DNA of 64,000 bases, taken from assembly GCF_002127325.2 (NCBI RefSeq), contig NC_035441.2, forward strand, positions 48,364,663 through 48,428,662, in the 5' to 3' direction. Both the position numbers and the translations under genes were made by a program. Under the pieces are notes generated by a model, which saw nothing but the letters and a program-made list of their open reading frames with translations, had not been told where the DNA came from and did not search any database. Shown one piece after another: positions 13,436-26,600 of the stretch; the stretch's first letter is position 1; each line of letters starts with the position of its first letter. This DNA is from Helianthus annuus (taxonomy: Eukaryota; Streptophyta; Magnoliopsida; Asterales; Asteraceae).

Positions 13436-14160
13436 TCTTGGACCTACAAAAGAACATATGATATCCAAAAATCAAAGCATGATCCACTGATCAAGAAATA
13501 AGCAAAAGATTGAACTAGTCTCTCCCCAAAGATAGTGAATCTTGAACACATAATCAGAACATCTGTTAAAGAGCATGGCAAAAATCTGATCAAGACTTGG
13601 AAACCACTGTTCAAGAGAATCAACATCTGTTGAAGGCTAACATCTGTTGAAGACCAAAGCATTGATGAAGTCAAAGGTTAAATGAAGAAGACCAAACATA
13701 TGTATGGTTAAACAAATGTTCGGATAACTGCAACAGAGGATAGCTTAGACAATGTTTTCTTAGTTTAACAGTATTTTTCTTATCAGTGTTTTAGATTAGC
13801 CTATATTTGATGTTAGGATTTGCACAGATGTTTGTAACATCTGTGGAATCTTTTTATGTTAGTAATGTTAGATGTCACTATCAGGGTGATGTCAGCCAAT
13901 CGCTGAACAGAGCTTTCATACGTAGTATAAATAGATCACACCTGTTAGTGATCTATTTATCACACACATCATATTTTCTCTTGTATGAACTGTTTTGTTT
14001 ACGCGATCAGCTGAGGGGGAGTCTGTAGAGTCAATCGAGTTGTAAAACATTGAATCTTTTGATGATTAATGAAAACAAATCGTTGATGATGACTTCCAGT
14101 TTGTGAATTTTTTTATGATAATCAATACTTGTTTGCAAACAAGAAACTCAGTTTCTAACA
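13436..14160 (+). repeat. 3' LTR of Cop-2
   Basis: This 725-bp copy of 1688-2415 has its first bases changed from TGTTGG to TCTTGG. It ends TTTCTAACA and is followed by the target duplication ATGGT (14161-14165). Confidence 0.9.
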
Positions 14161-14165
14161 ATGGT

Positions 14166-14984
14166 CTTAGCTTAGAAGAAAAGAAAGATTCGAAATCTAG
14201 AAAAGTTTCATGAAAAGCTAGTAGTCTACTCATGTAGTGATTCCAGCCATGGTTATAAAACAAGGTCTCCAAGGCCGAGTAGTCCCTGAGTAGTCACTAC
14301 AAGGTAGGTTGCCGAGTAGTCGCTACAAGGTAGGTTGCCGAGGCGACTTTCTTCAACTCCGCCTAATTACTTGAAATCAACCAAATGCGGTAACCTCGGC
14401 CATAATTGAATCTAGTGGGTTAACTCGGGCCGAGTTTGACTTAAAAATGTAATTTATGTGCTTATCGTATGAAAGAATTAATATCATTTTGACATATATT
14501 GTTATAAATATTAGTAAATTTATGTTATTTGACATATATTCAATTTCTGAAAACTAACTTTATTATAATTTAACATGTCCGAGTACTCTCCGCCTAGGGC
14601 GAGTACTCTCAACTCCCCAGTCGATCAACTAGGGAGCACCTAGCGACTTTTGCAACCATGATTCCAGCTACTGTTAATCCAAAGGTTCTTTTGAGGTCTT
14701 TCACACTGTTGAAACACCTATCACTTTGGCCCCTAAATCACAGAATATTTACTAGACCAGTACATGTTATTGATGCACCTCCTGCAAACATCTACCTAAA
14801 ACATAAAAATTCCAATTCTACGTCTAATCAGTACAAGCAAAGGAGGTTTGACCAAAGTGCTGAGATAAAAGCATTGGTAGAGAACCAAAAGGAGCTGATC
14901 AGTAAGGTACAAAAGCTATCAATGGGTCAAAATAGTGGTCAAAGTAACCAATCAAGTTCTGATGGAACCAAGCCTACAAGCTAG
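14166..14984 (+). pseudogene. Gag-tail remnant of Cop-1, split by a MITE
   Basis: Directly after Cop-2 the Cop-1 coding text resumes, is interrupted at 14248-14660 by a hAT-type MITE, and continues as an open stretch from the restored ATTCCAGC to 14984. The last part (NQKELISKVQKLSMG) is amphipathic and Gln/Ser-rich. It corresponds by position to the QKQLYEMVQKLL stretch near 5370-5430 in Cop-2. No enzymatic motif is present. Confidence 0.5.
14248..14660. mobile_element. hAT-type MITE (413 bp)
   Basis: The terminal inverted repeat is CATGGTTATAAAAC on the left and CATGGTTGCAAAAG read inward on the right. Both sides carry the 8-bp duplication ATTCCAGC (14240-14247, 14661-14668), the length typical of hAT. 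It has no coding capacity. The interior contains subrepeats of a TAGTCGCTACAAGGTAGGTTGCCGAG unit near 14290-14345, each written here only in part: CTACAAGGTAGGTTGCCGAG. Confidence 0.75.
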
Positions 14985-15137
14985 ATGGCATAGGTTCCAA
15001 AGTCCTACAATAAAGAGATTTTTGCAATAGAAAAAACTATTGGTTTTCATCACTTTTATACATATTGCACAAAACTGCTGGCTTGAACCAGGAGTTTGCC
15101 AAAATCCAGTCGTTTCTTTTTACCATAATCCATTCCA

Positions 15138-15145
15138 TATAAATA
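15138..15145 (+). promoter_or_regulatory. TATA box upstream of the Cop-1 accessory ORF
   Basis: TATAAATA lies 115 bp before the ATG at 15260. The same arrangement occurs at 6194 in Cop-2 and at about 40137 in Cop-4. A pyrimidine-rich leader follows. I infer an internal promoter. Confidence 0.5.
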
Positions 15146-15259
15146 AGCTTCTAAATTAATCCAGGATTCTTTAACCGCCTCCAAATACTTTTGTGATCAA
15201 TTGCAATCCAAATCTCTCAAATCTTCTTTCTCAATCTTCATTCTTTCATTTGCTACTTA

Positions 15260-16313
15260 TGGCAAACCTTGTTTTCCCCCACCACAACCTTCTTCATTAT
15301 TTAACTAAGGAGAATGATCACATTCAATACTATCATGTAATTGATCTTATATAAAAATCACCTTTTCATCATGCCCTAACTGTAAATCCAGCCATCTACA
15401 AAACCACTTTACATGATTTCTAGAATACAACCAAGCTATCTCATGATGACAAAGGAAAAGTCTTGTCCATTAATGCAAAAATTGGGGATATAATCATTGC
15501 TATCACCCCAGAGATCATATCACTTCGTCATCAACTCAAAGATGCAGAACGGGTTGATAAATTTTCGAAAACCAAGATGGATCTAGAGTTTATTGAACAG
15601 GGCTACTATGGGAATACCATGTATGCCACTTATGAGAAGAAAGACGGTGGTCCTGCCCTTAAATTCCTTTTCCACACACTCATGTAGTGTTTGTCAAGTA
15701 AATCCAGTTTTGGAACGAAGTTCCACAGTCAACACAGTACATTGCATACTCTATTTTGACTGAATCAAAATTTTAATCTCTAATCAAATTTTTAAAGAAC
15801 GGGTTTTTAATGTTAACTCAACGTTAAATTTTTTGATGTACCCCAGACTTATTATAGCAATACTAGAAATAGAATTGCCTAGTGAGCTCTACAAAAGGGA
15901 TGTGATCCTTCCCATCAAATCACTTTAGCTTAAACTTTTACAAGGTTGGGAAAGGTCAAAACTAAACCAAAACTTGTTGATGAAGAGGCTGAGCTTGTGT
16001 AAGGCATTGATCCTGCACAACCAGGAGTTGAGGAGTAACAACCACCTGAGCCCACTGCTCTTGCTGACCAAAGGGAACAACCCATCCCTAAGGAACCCAC
16101 AGCAACAGTCACTACCAAACAGAGGAAGAAGTCTTCAGCACAAAAGACATCTAAAGCCTCTAAGTCTAAATCTACAGCCACCCCCTCAAAGAAAACCAAA
16201 ACAAAGACTACTCAGGAAGTTGAGGTCCAAGAGAGTCAGGCTGAAACACAAACTCAGCCGGAGACTATAGTTACTTCTTCACTACGGTCTCTAGTGCCTC
16301 CAACCAGCCAACC
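15260..16313 (+). pseudogene. Accessory ORF of Cop-1, N-terminal part, degenerate
   Basis: The start reads MANLVFPHHNLLHYLTKEN and is similar to the Cop-2 start (MALDLKIPHNYLPYLVKH). Stops at about 15350 and 15420 break the first domain. The stretch 15463-15687 is open, and its ITPEII segment lines up with VTEERV of the Cop-4 protein. From about 15930 the frame becomes Gln/Pro-rich and then Lys/Ser/Thr-rich, like the disordered middle of the intact copy. It is cut at 16313 by solo LTR b (target duplication CAACC, 16309-16313 and 58198-58202), continues at 58203-58295, and resumes at 60970. Function unknown. Confidence 0.55.
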
Positions 16314-16572
16314 TGTGACATTTGTATATTTTCAATCACTGTATAATTTCGATCATTGTTGTTTTCAATAAAATGTTATATTTTATTTACGAAACACGTG
16401 ACCGTGCGATCAAATGAAACGATATCCACGACAATTCCGGAACAAAATTCGAGTTACACATGCCTTAACACCTTTGTATAATCTAAATATTAGGTTAAAG
16501 GGGTTAAAATGACAAAATGTGACAATACAAGTCCAGGGGCCAAATCTGCCAAAATATGAAAGTTTTGTACTG

Positions 16573-16791
16573 CATAAGGCTTACGGATCGTAAGCACTTA
16601 TGCCATATGGTCCGTATGGATGTGCCAGATAACAGAATGATATCTGGCAGCTTCCTGCTCCTTCCTTGGCCCCCAAGTCGCGGAATTTCCAGCAATGCAC
16701 CTCCTTTGGACATGTGTGATGACACTAAGCATGTCATAACACCTGGAGGGAAACTTGTCTTGATTTGATGAGCTCTTTTGCACTATAAATA
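16573..16791 (+). promoter_or_regulatory. Core promoter of solo LTR b with upstream palindromes
   Basis: The TATA box TATAAATA is at 16784-16791. Upstream lie GCTTACGGATCGTAAGC (7-bp arms, near 16578-16594) and CCAGATA...TATCTGG (near 16625-16647). Confidence 0.5.
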
Positions 16792-17092
16792 GCCAAGAAT
16801 TTGCCCATTCAAGACTTGGTCATTTCCAAAATTCTTCTCCCATTCTCTTGGAGCTTGTTTCCAGCTTTTGGAATCCTCCTACTAAGTTCTTAAAGTGTTC
16901 TTTAACACAAGTAAGTGCTCTCACGTATTCTCTTTCTTTATTTTAGCTATTTATGAGCTAAAAGTCAAACAAATTGACTTTTGTTTGACTTTCAGTTCTG
17001 ACCATTTTGGTCAAGACAAAGTTCAAATTTAACTTTGCAATGTGATCGTAATCACGAAGGTATCAATCCCTTACCATTGCACCTTCTGATTA

Positions 17093-17516
17093 TGTTGGTG
17101 CATACATCTGTCGACTTCGTCTTGTATCGAGTCTTGTTCTAGAATTGTTAGTTCAGGGCGCGTTGTTCGAGAAAATAGGAGGTTTTAGGCATGTTTGAAG
17201 TAATTCCGCTTGAAAGTGGCATGTGCACTTTCAAGCGAAATCAACAAGGTTAATTCCGCTTGAAATGCACACTGTCACATTCAAGCGGAATCACGACTCC
17301 TATATAATCCTTTCAAGCGATATCATTTGTAACAGTTCATGATTTGGATACCGAGGTGCTGCCGGTTTATCCTGTGATTGTATTTGTTGTTATATCAATC
17401 AGAGAGTATTTTAAAGTGATTTGCAAGCTGTTTCGAAGTCTATTTCTCTATTTCTGCCTTTGAAATAGATTAAAACTCCTCTGAACGACTCGTTCGGGTC
17501 ACAACACGATCCTACA
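17093..17516 (+). mobile_element. Solo LTR c (Cop-3 family)
   Basis: This 424-bp LTR begins TGTTGGTGC and ends GATCCTACA, with a perfect target duplication GATTA (17088-17092 and 17517-17521). It is the same family and the same length as the 5' LTR of Cop-3 (57247-57670) but in the opposite orientation. It carries two inverted repeats of ATTCCGCTTGAA...TTCAAGCGGAAT type (17203-17241 and 17253-17291) just before TATATAA at 17301-17307. Confidence 0.9.
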
Positions 17517-18384
17517 GATTACCACGTTTAGTAGGCGAGATGACGAGCCAAAGTTTTACGAATTAAAAGTCAAAAATGCGCAAAAGTGCATTTTACGACG
17601 AAACTGTTTTCGGGTATTAAAACTTAAGTTTTGATACCAAATCAATTTTATACATTATAAGACATGTTAAAACATGTCCAACTCGTCATTTCGAGTTTAG
17701 TGCTTATTTCTTAGTCGTAAGTTAAGCGGTTTGACTTTGGAATCTGACCCGTTTAGTCAATCTTAGGATTCGACCAAGCGCATTTTTATGACCATAATAA
17801 TATAGGGAATAACCCTCTGAGGTTATACCTTATGGTCATATAGTTTGGTTAGTTATATGATGAGTCGATTTTATGTACTTTTAAAATGCCGAAAATGCCT
17901 TTTGGTGCATAAAATGGTTTTAAACATGTAATATCATATTTTTGAGATCTAAATTGGTATAATAACATAATCAAACTTGTTTTGACATATAAGACTCATC
18001 ATAGAACTTATTTAACCATTCGAACTCATAGTTACACTTACGACCCATTAAAGTGGCGTAAACCACTTCAACAAGTCATAACGGATCAAAGCACTTAGAA
18101 ATCTTTTCTAATCAAAATGTAAGGATTATTAAACCATATTATACGAGACCCAATTCTCGTTTGGTTTATAGACCTCATTCTATCCAATCCTCTGTTTAAA
18201 GTCTCTTTATGCACTAACACATAGATATCTGACATATTAGGAAACTCTTGAACCTTTGAGCTTTGCTTAAACATTTGACAAGACATATACGTAATCCCAA
18301 ATAAGTACATAGTCCACTCTTTTACGTTTACAAATGTTTTAGGGTGATTCATATGTGCCTATCACTACTTTCATGTTTTAAAGA

Positions 18385-18490
18385 CATTATACATGGTTTA
18401 ATTACCTAGTATACATAGTACATGATTTCAAAGACAGTATACATGGTTTCAAGGACATTATACATGGTTTCAAAGACATTATACATGGTT
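18385..18490. repeat. Short tandem repeat (ATACATGGTTTCAAAGACATT type)
   Basis: Three to four imperfect copies of a roughly 23-bp unit ending in TATACATGGTTTCAA lie in the interior of solo LTR b. Confidence 0.6.
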
Positions 18491-19109
18491 TCAAAATATT
18501 ACACGACAAGCTTACATTGTACTAGACATATTGGTGCGTTGAACTCGACAATGATACATTCATTAACACTGATCATGCCGACTGGTAGTATGTTATGGTA
18601 CCATAGGATTGATAACCCCATTCCCGCTTCCTAGGTTTGTTTGGAAGTTACCTTTGGGAATGACAGAAACTGAGTGACATTATTAATAAACCTTTGTCTT
18701 TATAAAGGTTTATCTGACAGTCGACAAGGGTTGAATGTATTCGCCAACAATCCGTATTTGTTTTATACAATAAAAGCAATTGTTTTACATAAGACAAAAC
18801 TTTTTGATTAAACAAGAAATTTTGTTTATTCAATACACTTGATTTATACAAGACATTTTGATTATACAAGACAAGACAAGACATTTGGTTGTTTATACAA
18901 GATATTACCTTTTGGTTTAAACATGACATTTTGTTTACTAAAGACATGTTGGTTTACACAAGACAAGACAAGTCATATGTTAGTTTATACATGACAAGAC
19001 ATTTATTGGTTTATGGTAAGTGATTTAGATAAAGAGATGTGTGTAATACGATAAAAGCATGGTGGATACGCCGCTGGTATTTTCTATATATAAATGCTTT
19101 TATTGTATT

Positions 19110-19483
19110 TGTAGGATCGTGTTGTGACCCGAACGAGTCGTTCAGAGGAGTTTTAATCTATTTCAAAGGCGGAAACAGATACATAGACTTCGAAACAGCT
19201 TGCAAATCACTTTAAAATACTCTCTGATTGATATAACAACAAATACAATCACAGGATAAACCTGCAGCACCTCGGTATCCAAATCATGAATTGTTACAAA
19301 TGATATCGCTTGAAAGGATTATATAGGAGTCGTGATTCCGATTGAATGTGACAGTGTGCATTTCAAGCGGAATTACTTCAAACATGCCTAAAACCTCCTA
19401 TTTTCTCGAACAACGCGCCCTAAACTAACAATTCTAGAACAAGACACGATACAAGACGAAGTCGACAGATGTATGCACCAACA
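19110..19483 (-). repeat. 3' LTR of Cop-3 (374 bp)
   Basis: It matches the 424-bp 5' LTR except for a 50-bp deletion. The missing segment in the 5' LTR lies between two copies of TTCAAGCGGAATTA, so a slippage or repeat-mediated deletion fits. Confidence 0.9.
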
Positions 19484-19497
19484 GACTCCCCCTCAGA
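19484..19497 (-). other. Polypurine tract of Cop-3
   Basis: On the minus strand the sequence TGAGGGGGAGTC directly precedes the 3' LTR. Confidence 0.75.
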
Positions 19498-20154
19498 TGT
19501 TGACGAGTCTTAAGTGTCGAGTCTTCTCATCTTCAATCTTTATCAGACTCTGGGCATCCAGAATCTTGTCCTTGCTTTTGCCTTTCTCCAAATTCTTCTT
19601 TCTCTAGCAAACTCTCCCTTGAATTGTTCCGGGATCGAAAACCTGGCTCTCCTTTTGCCCAGGATCAGATCTCTTGATTCTTTAAGTTCATCAGTAGCAT
19701 CAATTTCAGATCGTAACCTGGCCCTACCTGCACAGACTCTACCTCACAATAAATTTCACAATTTTAACATTTTGAAAAATTTTCTTTCTGCTAACCACAT
19801 TTACCATTAAAAATATCTGATGAAACATTTGTCAAAATATCAATTTTCTTTTCAAACATCTTCAAACAAACTTTCCCAAACCTGTTCGTCATGTTCAGCA
19901 CTCGGAATTTTGAAAATCAGCTTTTCAACATCAGTTGTCTAAAAACTTTTTGAATTTTTCAAAATTATGCTAAAACACACCGAAAATCTTTTTGGATTTT
20001 TGATATAATATGAAATGCAGTACAGAAATATTTACATACAATATTTTTGAGAGTTTGTGTAAGAGGATCATATCAGTTTATGAGACAAATCACCAACACC
20101 GTTAAGCTTCATTTCATTTTAAGTTCTAAACAATTCACTTAGATTGTCAGTATA
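19498..20154 (-). other. Cop-3 non-coding 3' tail, distal part
   Basis: This is AT-rich sequence between Gyp-1 and the Cop-3 polypurine tract. It has no convincing conserved frame on either strand. It joins 34034-35325 once Gyp-1 is removed (target duplication GTATA at 20150-20154 and 34034-34038). Confidence 0.5.
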
Positions 20155-23100
20155 TGTCACACCCTGGCTTTGCGGAAGCGTGGTTAATTTGGTGTGACTT
20201 CTTAATACCATAGCTTAATCATAACAAAGCTATATGAATTAAAATCATGCAAGATCATCCATTAAGTTTTGAAAACCAAATACAATACCATTGTTTTAAC
20301 GGGAATACGCCCTAACAACCATAACCTTGTTCAACAACATTACAAACTTAAATATAGCATAAACACAGTTTAAGGACTGTGACTTGTCCAGGAAAGAGTC
20401 ACATTCCCTAAACCCTGGATGACCTCGGAAACTAGTGCAGCGGGAAAACGTGCCATACCGAGCCAGATCTTTTAATTCCCTTAAATACATGTAAGTTGAA
20501 AAATCAACAATAATATTGAGCGAGTTCATGCGTTTAGTATGTGCGCGCGAATAAACCTTTACAATCATTGTAAGTGTGAATATTTTGTAAACTCTGGTAT
20601 GAAAGCAAATAAGGGAACATATCAGTTAATGTGTAACCACATGGTCCAACCTACGGGCGCATGGGAGGGGATAGGACAAAGTCACCACATGGTCCAACCT
20701 GCGGGCGCATGGGTGGTGTTACGACAAGGTCACCACATGGTCCAACCTGCGGGCGCATGAGTGGTGTTAAGACGAGGTCACCGCATGGTCCAACCTTAGG
20801 GCTCATGGGTGGGGTTTGTTATGCTCAAATAGGCCTGTCACTTCTATCCCTCGATCGTACTACGAGGACTAATGTTCTTAAGATTTCGCCTACCCAATCA
20901 CATAACCTAACAGTTCCTTCCGTAGCTGACCATACCATGTAAGAAATATTCGTAATCATAGTAACATGTATTTCACCCCCGCGGTTTAGAAAACTGAAAA
21001 CAGTTAAGAGAAAAGGGGGACATGAACTCACAGTCTGTGCGTCTCTACCAAGTACTCCGGATATCTGCTGAGCGACGACCTACATGTACTAATTCTATTA
21101 GACGGATGGCCGTGCCTTAGCTTTATAGTTTAGGTATTTGGGAAATAGTCAGACAACTATTTCGTGTATATATCTTGCATGTGCTTGGTAGTTAATATCC
21201 TTCCCAATGGTGGGGGATTTAATACATGTGCGTTCAATTTATAATATTAAGTCTCACTTAATATATTTTCATTCCAAATATAAATATTTTTCTCAAAAAT
21301 ATTATATTTCCATTTCACATAATTTTCCCAAAAATAATACGTTGATAAAATACGCGTTCATAATTATTTCCGTATAATGCGTAAGTTACGTTTTATCGTT
21401 CGAGTAGTAATAATAATTACCGTTGTAACTTATACGTTTATCGTGAAAGAGTTTGTATTATTTTGGATTTGTCAACGTTGGTAAATATTATTTTTACTTT
21501 AAAAATAATATTTGTGTACCTTCACAAAATAATCATAAACAGTGTGGTGAAAATATATTTACCGAATATATTTATCACGTTTTAGTTTCGTGAAAATCCC
21601 ATCTCCGAATATTTTTAAATAAAGTCGTGGCGAAATATATTTTGAAAACATATCAAAATAATTCTAACACTTGTAAATAATTCTAAGTGTTATGTTTTTA
21701 GAAAAATTTCGCCAGAGTTTCCCCTGTAACTTAACTGGAGGTGGCCACGCTTTCAAGCGTATCATTTTTTTTTCAAAATCATTTCAACAACTTCTTGATT
21801 CAATCAAACCATTTCTGACACATCAAACTAGTCGACAAGTATGTAAATCGCATAATCACACGAACTTGTAGTTTTTCCGAAAACTATAGTGTAGATCCCG
21901 TTATATTTTGTGGATCTATGTGTAAAGTAACTTAATATTTTAAAAACCTCGTTTTTAGAATAAATCTATCTTCACAACTTCTCGTCAACCTTTACAAAAA
22001 CTGTTATTTTGTCGGATCTTTCATTTCACAAGTGTTTATACTCTTGTGTTTGTAAAAATCATACTTGTGAGTGTGTCATCCGACTTTTAGAAAACATGAT
22101 TTTTCTCGACACTTGGTCCTTTGAAAATACCACTTGCAGATACATAGATCTGCTAGTTTTAAACACTATTTTACAAGTAAAAATACTTTTACACAAGTTC
22201 ATGTTTCTCGTGTGGTAGAGTTTCACCTTTTAACCCTTGTACCGTTCAAGACAAGCTTATGTCAAGATCCATGATCTTAACCGAACTGGGTTAAATGGTG
22301 ATCCGAGCTACCAAAACGTAGATCGGGCCTAAATAATCATACAAAAGCAATACTACAACTTTTACACAAGTATTAAGCCTTTAACCAACAAGATTCATGT
22401 TTTTAGTAGACTTTAATGCCCCATTTTGTAAGATTTCGAGTTTTAACCGTTACACCACTTATTAACCGCTTTAGATTAGATCAAAAAGGCGTTTAGAGTT
22501 ACTTACTACTAGCTCGAGGCTAGGGAAGAAACTAGTCGAAAATGAGTGGATAAAAGCAATGTAGTGAGGTCCTTGGCAATCCGTAAGCACCGAGCCTCCT
22601 TATACGTGATCGTTCACACTTGAATGATAATAGATGGCTTTGACCAAAGTTGAAAAGTGATGTTGGGGGTGGGTTGGCTCTCGGCCGAACACAAGAGGAG
22701 TGGAAGGGAGTGATCAATTTTGAGTGGTGGTTTGTGAAATCAAGTATGGTTCTAGTGGTTATATTTATAATCCACTCTTAGTGTATTACCCAACAAATAT
22801 TATGTACACTAGATATGAAACAAGTGGAATTAAGATGATCAAAATGGGTGGGTGGTGTCCCCTATGGGGAAACTGATCGTTCAAGGGGTGGTACATTTGG
22901 TTGGATTTCAACAACATAAATTAGTGCTTAGTTAGGAAATAAAAAAAATAATAATAATAATTTACTAGTGTGTTATTTAATATAACGGGTGTTAGGGTAT
23001 TCGAGGACCCTAACTAGCTCAGAAAGGTGTAAATAATATTATTGGCAATATTTTTATGATCCGGGTTAAGTCCGGTTGTTCGGTTGGATACTGATCCGTT

Positions 23101-23650
23101 AAAGTGCTTATTAAAGCTTTAAAGTGTCTTTATTATTATTTTTAGTGACACAAAGAGTTCCCGACACTTTGGAAAGTGTCTAGTATTATTTTTCCGCGTT
23201 TTGGCACTTTACTAGTTATATTAAAAGCTGAATTTTTAGTTAATGTGCTGAATTTTGTACCTAGAGTACGTTTTAGGCACGTCCGGTCACTGTAACTTAT
23301 TACTAGAGACGCAGTTCTACAACCCTTGTATCCCTATACTCACCACTAGTGTAGTAAAATATTTCTGGCTCATACAGGCCTTAGAGGCAGTATCTGCCTG
23401 ATGCTGGCTTTATCAGCATGTTCAATAGGTTATCCGTTCATAGTGCTACTGTGCTTTTGTGCATCATGTTTGTCACTAGAGTTCAGTATGTAAATAATGT
23501 AGTGACGGAAATCAAAGTATGATGCAGGAATATACAAGTATTAGAAATCAAGTAGCAGTTCATCAGCAAATTTAGTTAAGCACAGTAATTAAGCAGTAAT
23601 TAATTATCAATTAAATCGTACGGATACCTGGTTTAGTGAGGGTTGTCACA
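20155..23650 (-). repeat. 3' LTR of Gyp-1
   Basis: This is a 3,496-bp copy with inverted ends TGTCACACC...TTGTCACA on the plus strand. It pairs with 30542-34033. It is AT-rich and non-coding, with a 48-bp tandem repeat near the U5 end. Confidence 0.92.
20636..20820. repeat. 48-bp tandem repeat in the Gyp-1 LTR
   Basis: Four copies start at 20636, 20684, 20732 and 20780, each opening ACCACATGGTCCAACCT or a close variant. The matching set in the other LTR is at 31023-31205. Reading frames through the array (MVQPAGAW and similar) arise from the repeat. Confidence 0.85.
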
Positions 23651-23685
23651 TTCTCCCCCCGTTAGAAAAATTTCGTCCCGAAATT

Positions 23686-26600
23686 TTAAGTTCTGCTTGT
23701 AGAAGCAGGGTTCTTGGGAAATAGATGGGGGTATTTTTCTTTCATTCGGTCCTCACGCTCCCAGGTGAATTCAGGACCATGGCGGGCATTCCAACGAACT
23801 TTGACGAGCTTGACACTACTCCGGCGGGTCTTGTTCACTTTCCAATCTGTGACCTCAACAGGTTCTTCAACGAAGTGGAGCGTGTCGTCAACATGAATTT
23901 CGTCGGTAGGAATGACAACGGTATCTTGCGTTGGACTTCCCTTCAGATTGGATATATGAAATGTATCGTGAACACCATTCAGTTCGGCAGGTAGGTCCAA
24001 CATGTATGCTACGGTCCCAATTCTTTCCAAAATCCTGAAAGGACCAATGTAGCGCGGATTCAACTTCCCACGCTTCCCAAAGCGTGCCACCCCCTTCCAG
24101 GGTGATACTTTCAACAAAACCAAATCTCCAACCTCGAACTCTAGAGGTTTCCTGCTTCGATCCGCGTAGGCTTTCTGCCGGTCACGAGCCGCACTGATGC
24201 GATCTCGGATCTGTGCAATCTTGTCTGTGGTTTCCTGGACTACTTCAGGACCAACCAACTGTCTATCACCGGCGTCAGACCAACAGCGCGGTGATCTGCA
24301 CTTGCGCCCATATAAAGCCTCGAATGGCTCGGCACCAATACTGGTGTGGTAGTTGTTGTTGTATGAAAACTCAACCAGAGGCAAATGTTTATCTCAGCTA
24401 CCGCCCAAATCCATACCACATGCTCTCAGCATGTCCTCCAACGTCTGAATCGTCCGCTCGCTTTGACCGTCGGTATGCGGATGAAAAGCAGTGCTCATAT
24501 TCAACTTCGAGCCAAAAGCTTCTTGGAAGGATTGCCATATCCTTGACACGTACCTTCCATCTCTATCGGAGATAATCGAGAGAGGTACTCCATGGCGTGT
24601 AACAATCTCTCTCATGTAAATTTCAGCCAATTTGCTTGTATTATCCTTTTCTCGGATGGGCAAGAAGTGTGCTGACTTCGTTAATCGGTCCACTATCACC
24701 CAAATAGTGTCATGGCCTCTTGGCGTTCTTGGCAATTTTGTAACAAAATCCATGGAGATTTGTTCCCACTTCCACTTGGGAATCTCTGGTTGTTGCAGAA
24801 GTCCCGAAGGCTTCTGGTATTCCGCTTTAACCTTAGCGCAAGTTAAACCTTTGCTCACATAAACAGCCACATCGCCTTTCATCCTAGGCCACCAATAGTA
24901 ATCTTTAAGATCCTGGTACATCTTATCCGCTCCAGGGTGGATAGAGTACCGTGACTTGTGAGCTTCATCGAAAATAGCCTTCCTTATGCCTCCAAACAAA
25001 GGAACCCAAATCCTTTCCTCAAAACACCACGTTCCTTCCTTGTTTGGTATCAATAACTTCTCCATCCCACGGAGATACTCTTCTTCAAGGTTTCTCTCCT
25101 TGAGGGCTTCTCTCTGCGCGGCACGAATGCGCAGAGGAAAATCGGTTCGTATAACCATTTCCAAAGCCCTAACCCTTATGGGCTTGATTCTCTCTTTTCG
25201 ACTTAGGGCATCGGCGACCACATTCGCCTTCCCTGGATGATACTTAATCTCGTAGTCGAATCGTTCAACAGCTCAACCCATCGTTTTTGCCTCATATTCA
25301 ACCCCTTTTTTTTTGGTTGAATATGTGCTGGAGGCTCTTGTGATCTGTGAAGATTGTGCACTTCGTACCATAAAGGTAGTGTCTCCAGATGTTTAAAGCA
25401 AAACCACTGCGCCGAGTTCCAAATCGTGTGTGGTGTAGTTTTTTTTTCATGTACCTTCAGTTGGCGTGACGCGTAGGCAATAACCTTTTGGCGTTGCATC
25501 AACACGCAACCCAATCCTTGACGCGATGCGTCGCAGTATACCACAAAATCATCTGTACCCTCTGGTAGTGCTAAGATTGGCGCATTGCAAAGCTTATTTT
25601 TCAATATCTGGAACGCTTCTTCCTGTTTGATTCCCCAATCAAACTTCTTATCCTTCTGTGTGAGGAGCGTTAATGGTTGAGCGATCTTTGAAAAACTCTC
25701 GATGAACCTTCGATAATAGCCAGCCAAACCCAAGAATTGCCCAATCTCGGTTGGCGTCTTTGGCGTTTCCCAATCCTTGATCGCCTCGATCTTGGTGGAA
25801 TCCACGTGGATTCCATCTCCATTTACCACGTGCCCAATGAATTGGACTTCATGTAGCCAAAACTCGCACTTAGAGGATTTGGCATACAGCTGTTCTTTCT
25901 TTAGCAGTTCCAAAATAGCTCTTAGATGTTGTTCGTGCTCAGCCTTTGTTCTTGAATAAATCAAGATGTCGTTGATAACACAATCGCGAATTTGTCCAAG
26001 CACGGCTTGCAAACTCTATTCATCAAGTCCATAAACACTGCAGGTGCGTTTGTCAAACCAAACGGCATAACAAGGAACTCGTAGTGTCCATAACGAGTTC
26101 TGAAGGCTGTCTTCGGGATACTTTCCCCTTGTATCCTTAACTGATGGTATCCAGATCGCAAGTCGATCTTTGAGTAAAAAGCTTGAACCTTGCAGTTGAT
26201 CAAACAGATCATCAATTCTTGACAGAGGGTATCTATTCTTGATCGTCAGCTTGTTCAGCTCCCGGTAGATGATGTTTATTTGAAAAATCATCATCCTTCT
26301 TTTTGACGAGTAGTAATGGGGTTACCCCAAAAGGGAATTTTGGTCTGTTATCTTCCTTCTCCATCCATTGCTAAAGCTTCTCTGTCAATCTTTGCATCTC
26401 CGAAAATGTAAGTCGCTACGATGCATTGACTACGGGTGCAGTGCCTGGAATTAAGTTCACGCGGGATTCGACTAATCGTTGAGGAGACGACTCCGGCAAG
26501 TCTTCGAGGAAGACTTCGGGGTATTCTCCAATCACAGGGATATCCTCGGGTTTTGGTTCTTCGGCTTCTTTTCCACGACATGAGCCAAGAATGCAACACA

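Larger units (their letters stand above)
1688..14160 (+). mobile_element. Cop-2: pol-less Copia-type LTR element with gag and accessory ORF
   Basis: The element is 12,473 bp including its own insertion, and about 9.0 kb without solo LTR a. It has LTRs at 1688-2415 and 13436-14160, a primer-binding-site-like sequence after the 5' LTR, a polypurine tract before the 3' LTR, and a perfect 5-bp target duplication ATGGT. Internal order is leader, degenerate gag (2584-5501), spacer, internal TATA box (6194) and accessory ORF (6361-13346). I find no protease, integrase, RT or RNase H motif in any frame, so it must have moved with enzymes supplied in trans. The two LTRs differ at many positions plus small indels, which makes it one of the older insertions. 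Confidence 0.85.

Noticed and set aside
17093..19483. Solo LTR c and the 3' LTR of Cop-3 as the two ends of one inverted element
   Set aside because: They face each other in inverted orientation and each has its own explanation: GATTA flanks solo LTR c, while Cop-3 has its partner LTR at 57247.
20636..20820. Regular 48-bp repeats that could be mistaken for a CRISPR-like array
   Set aside because: The units are contiguous without variable spacers, lie within a plant LTR, are duplicated in the partner LTR, and no cas-like gene exists.
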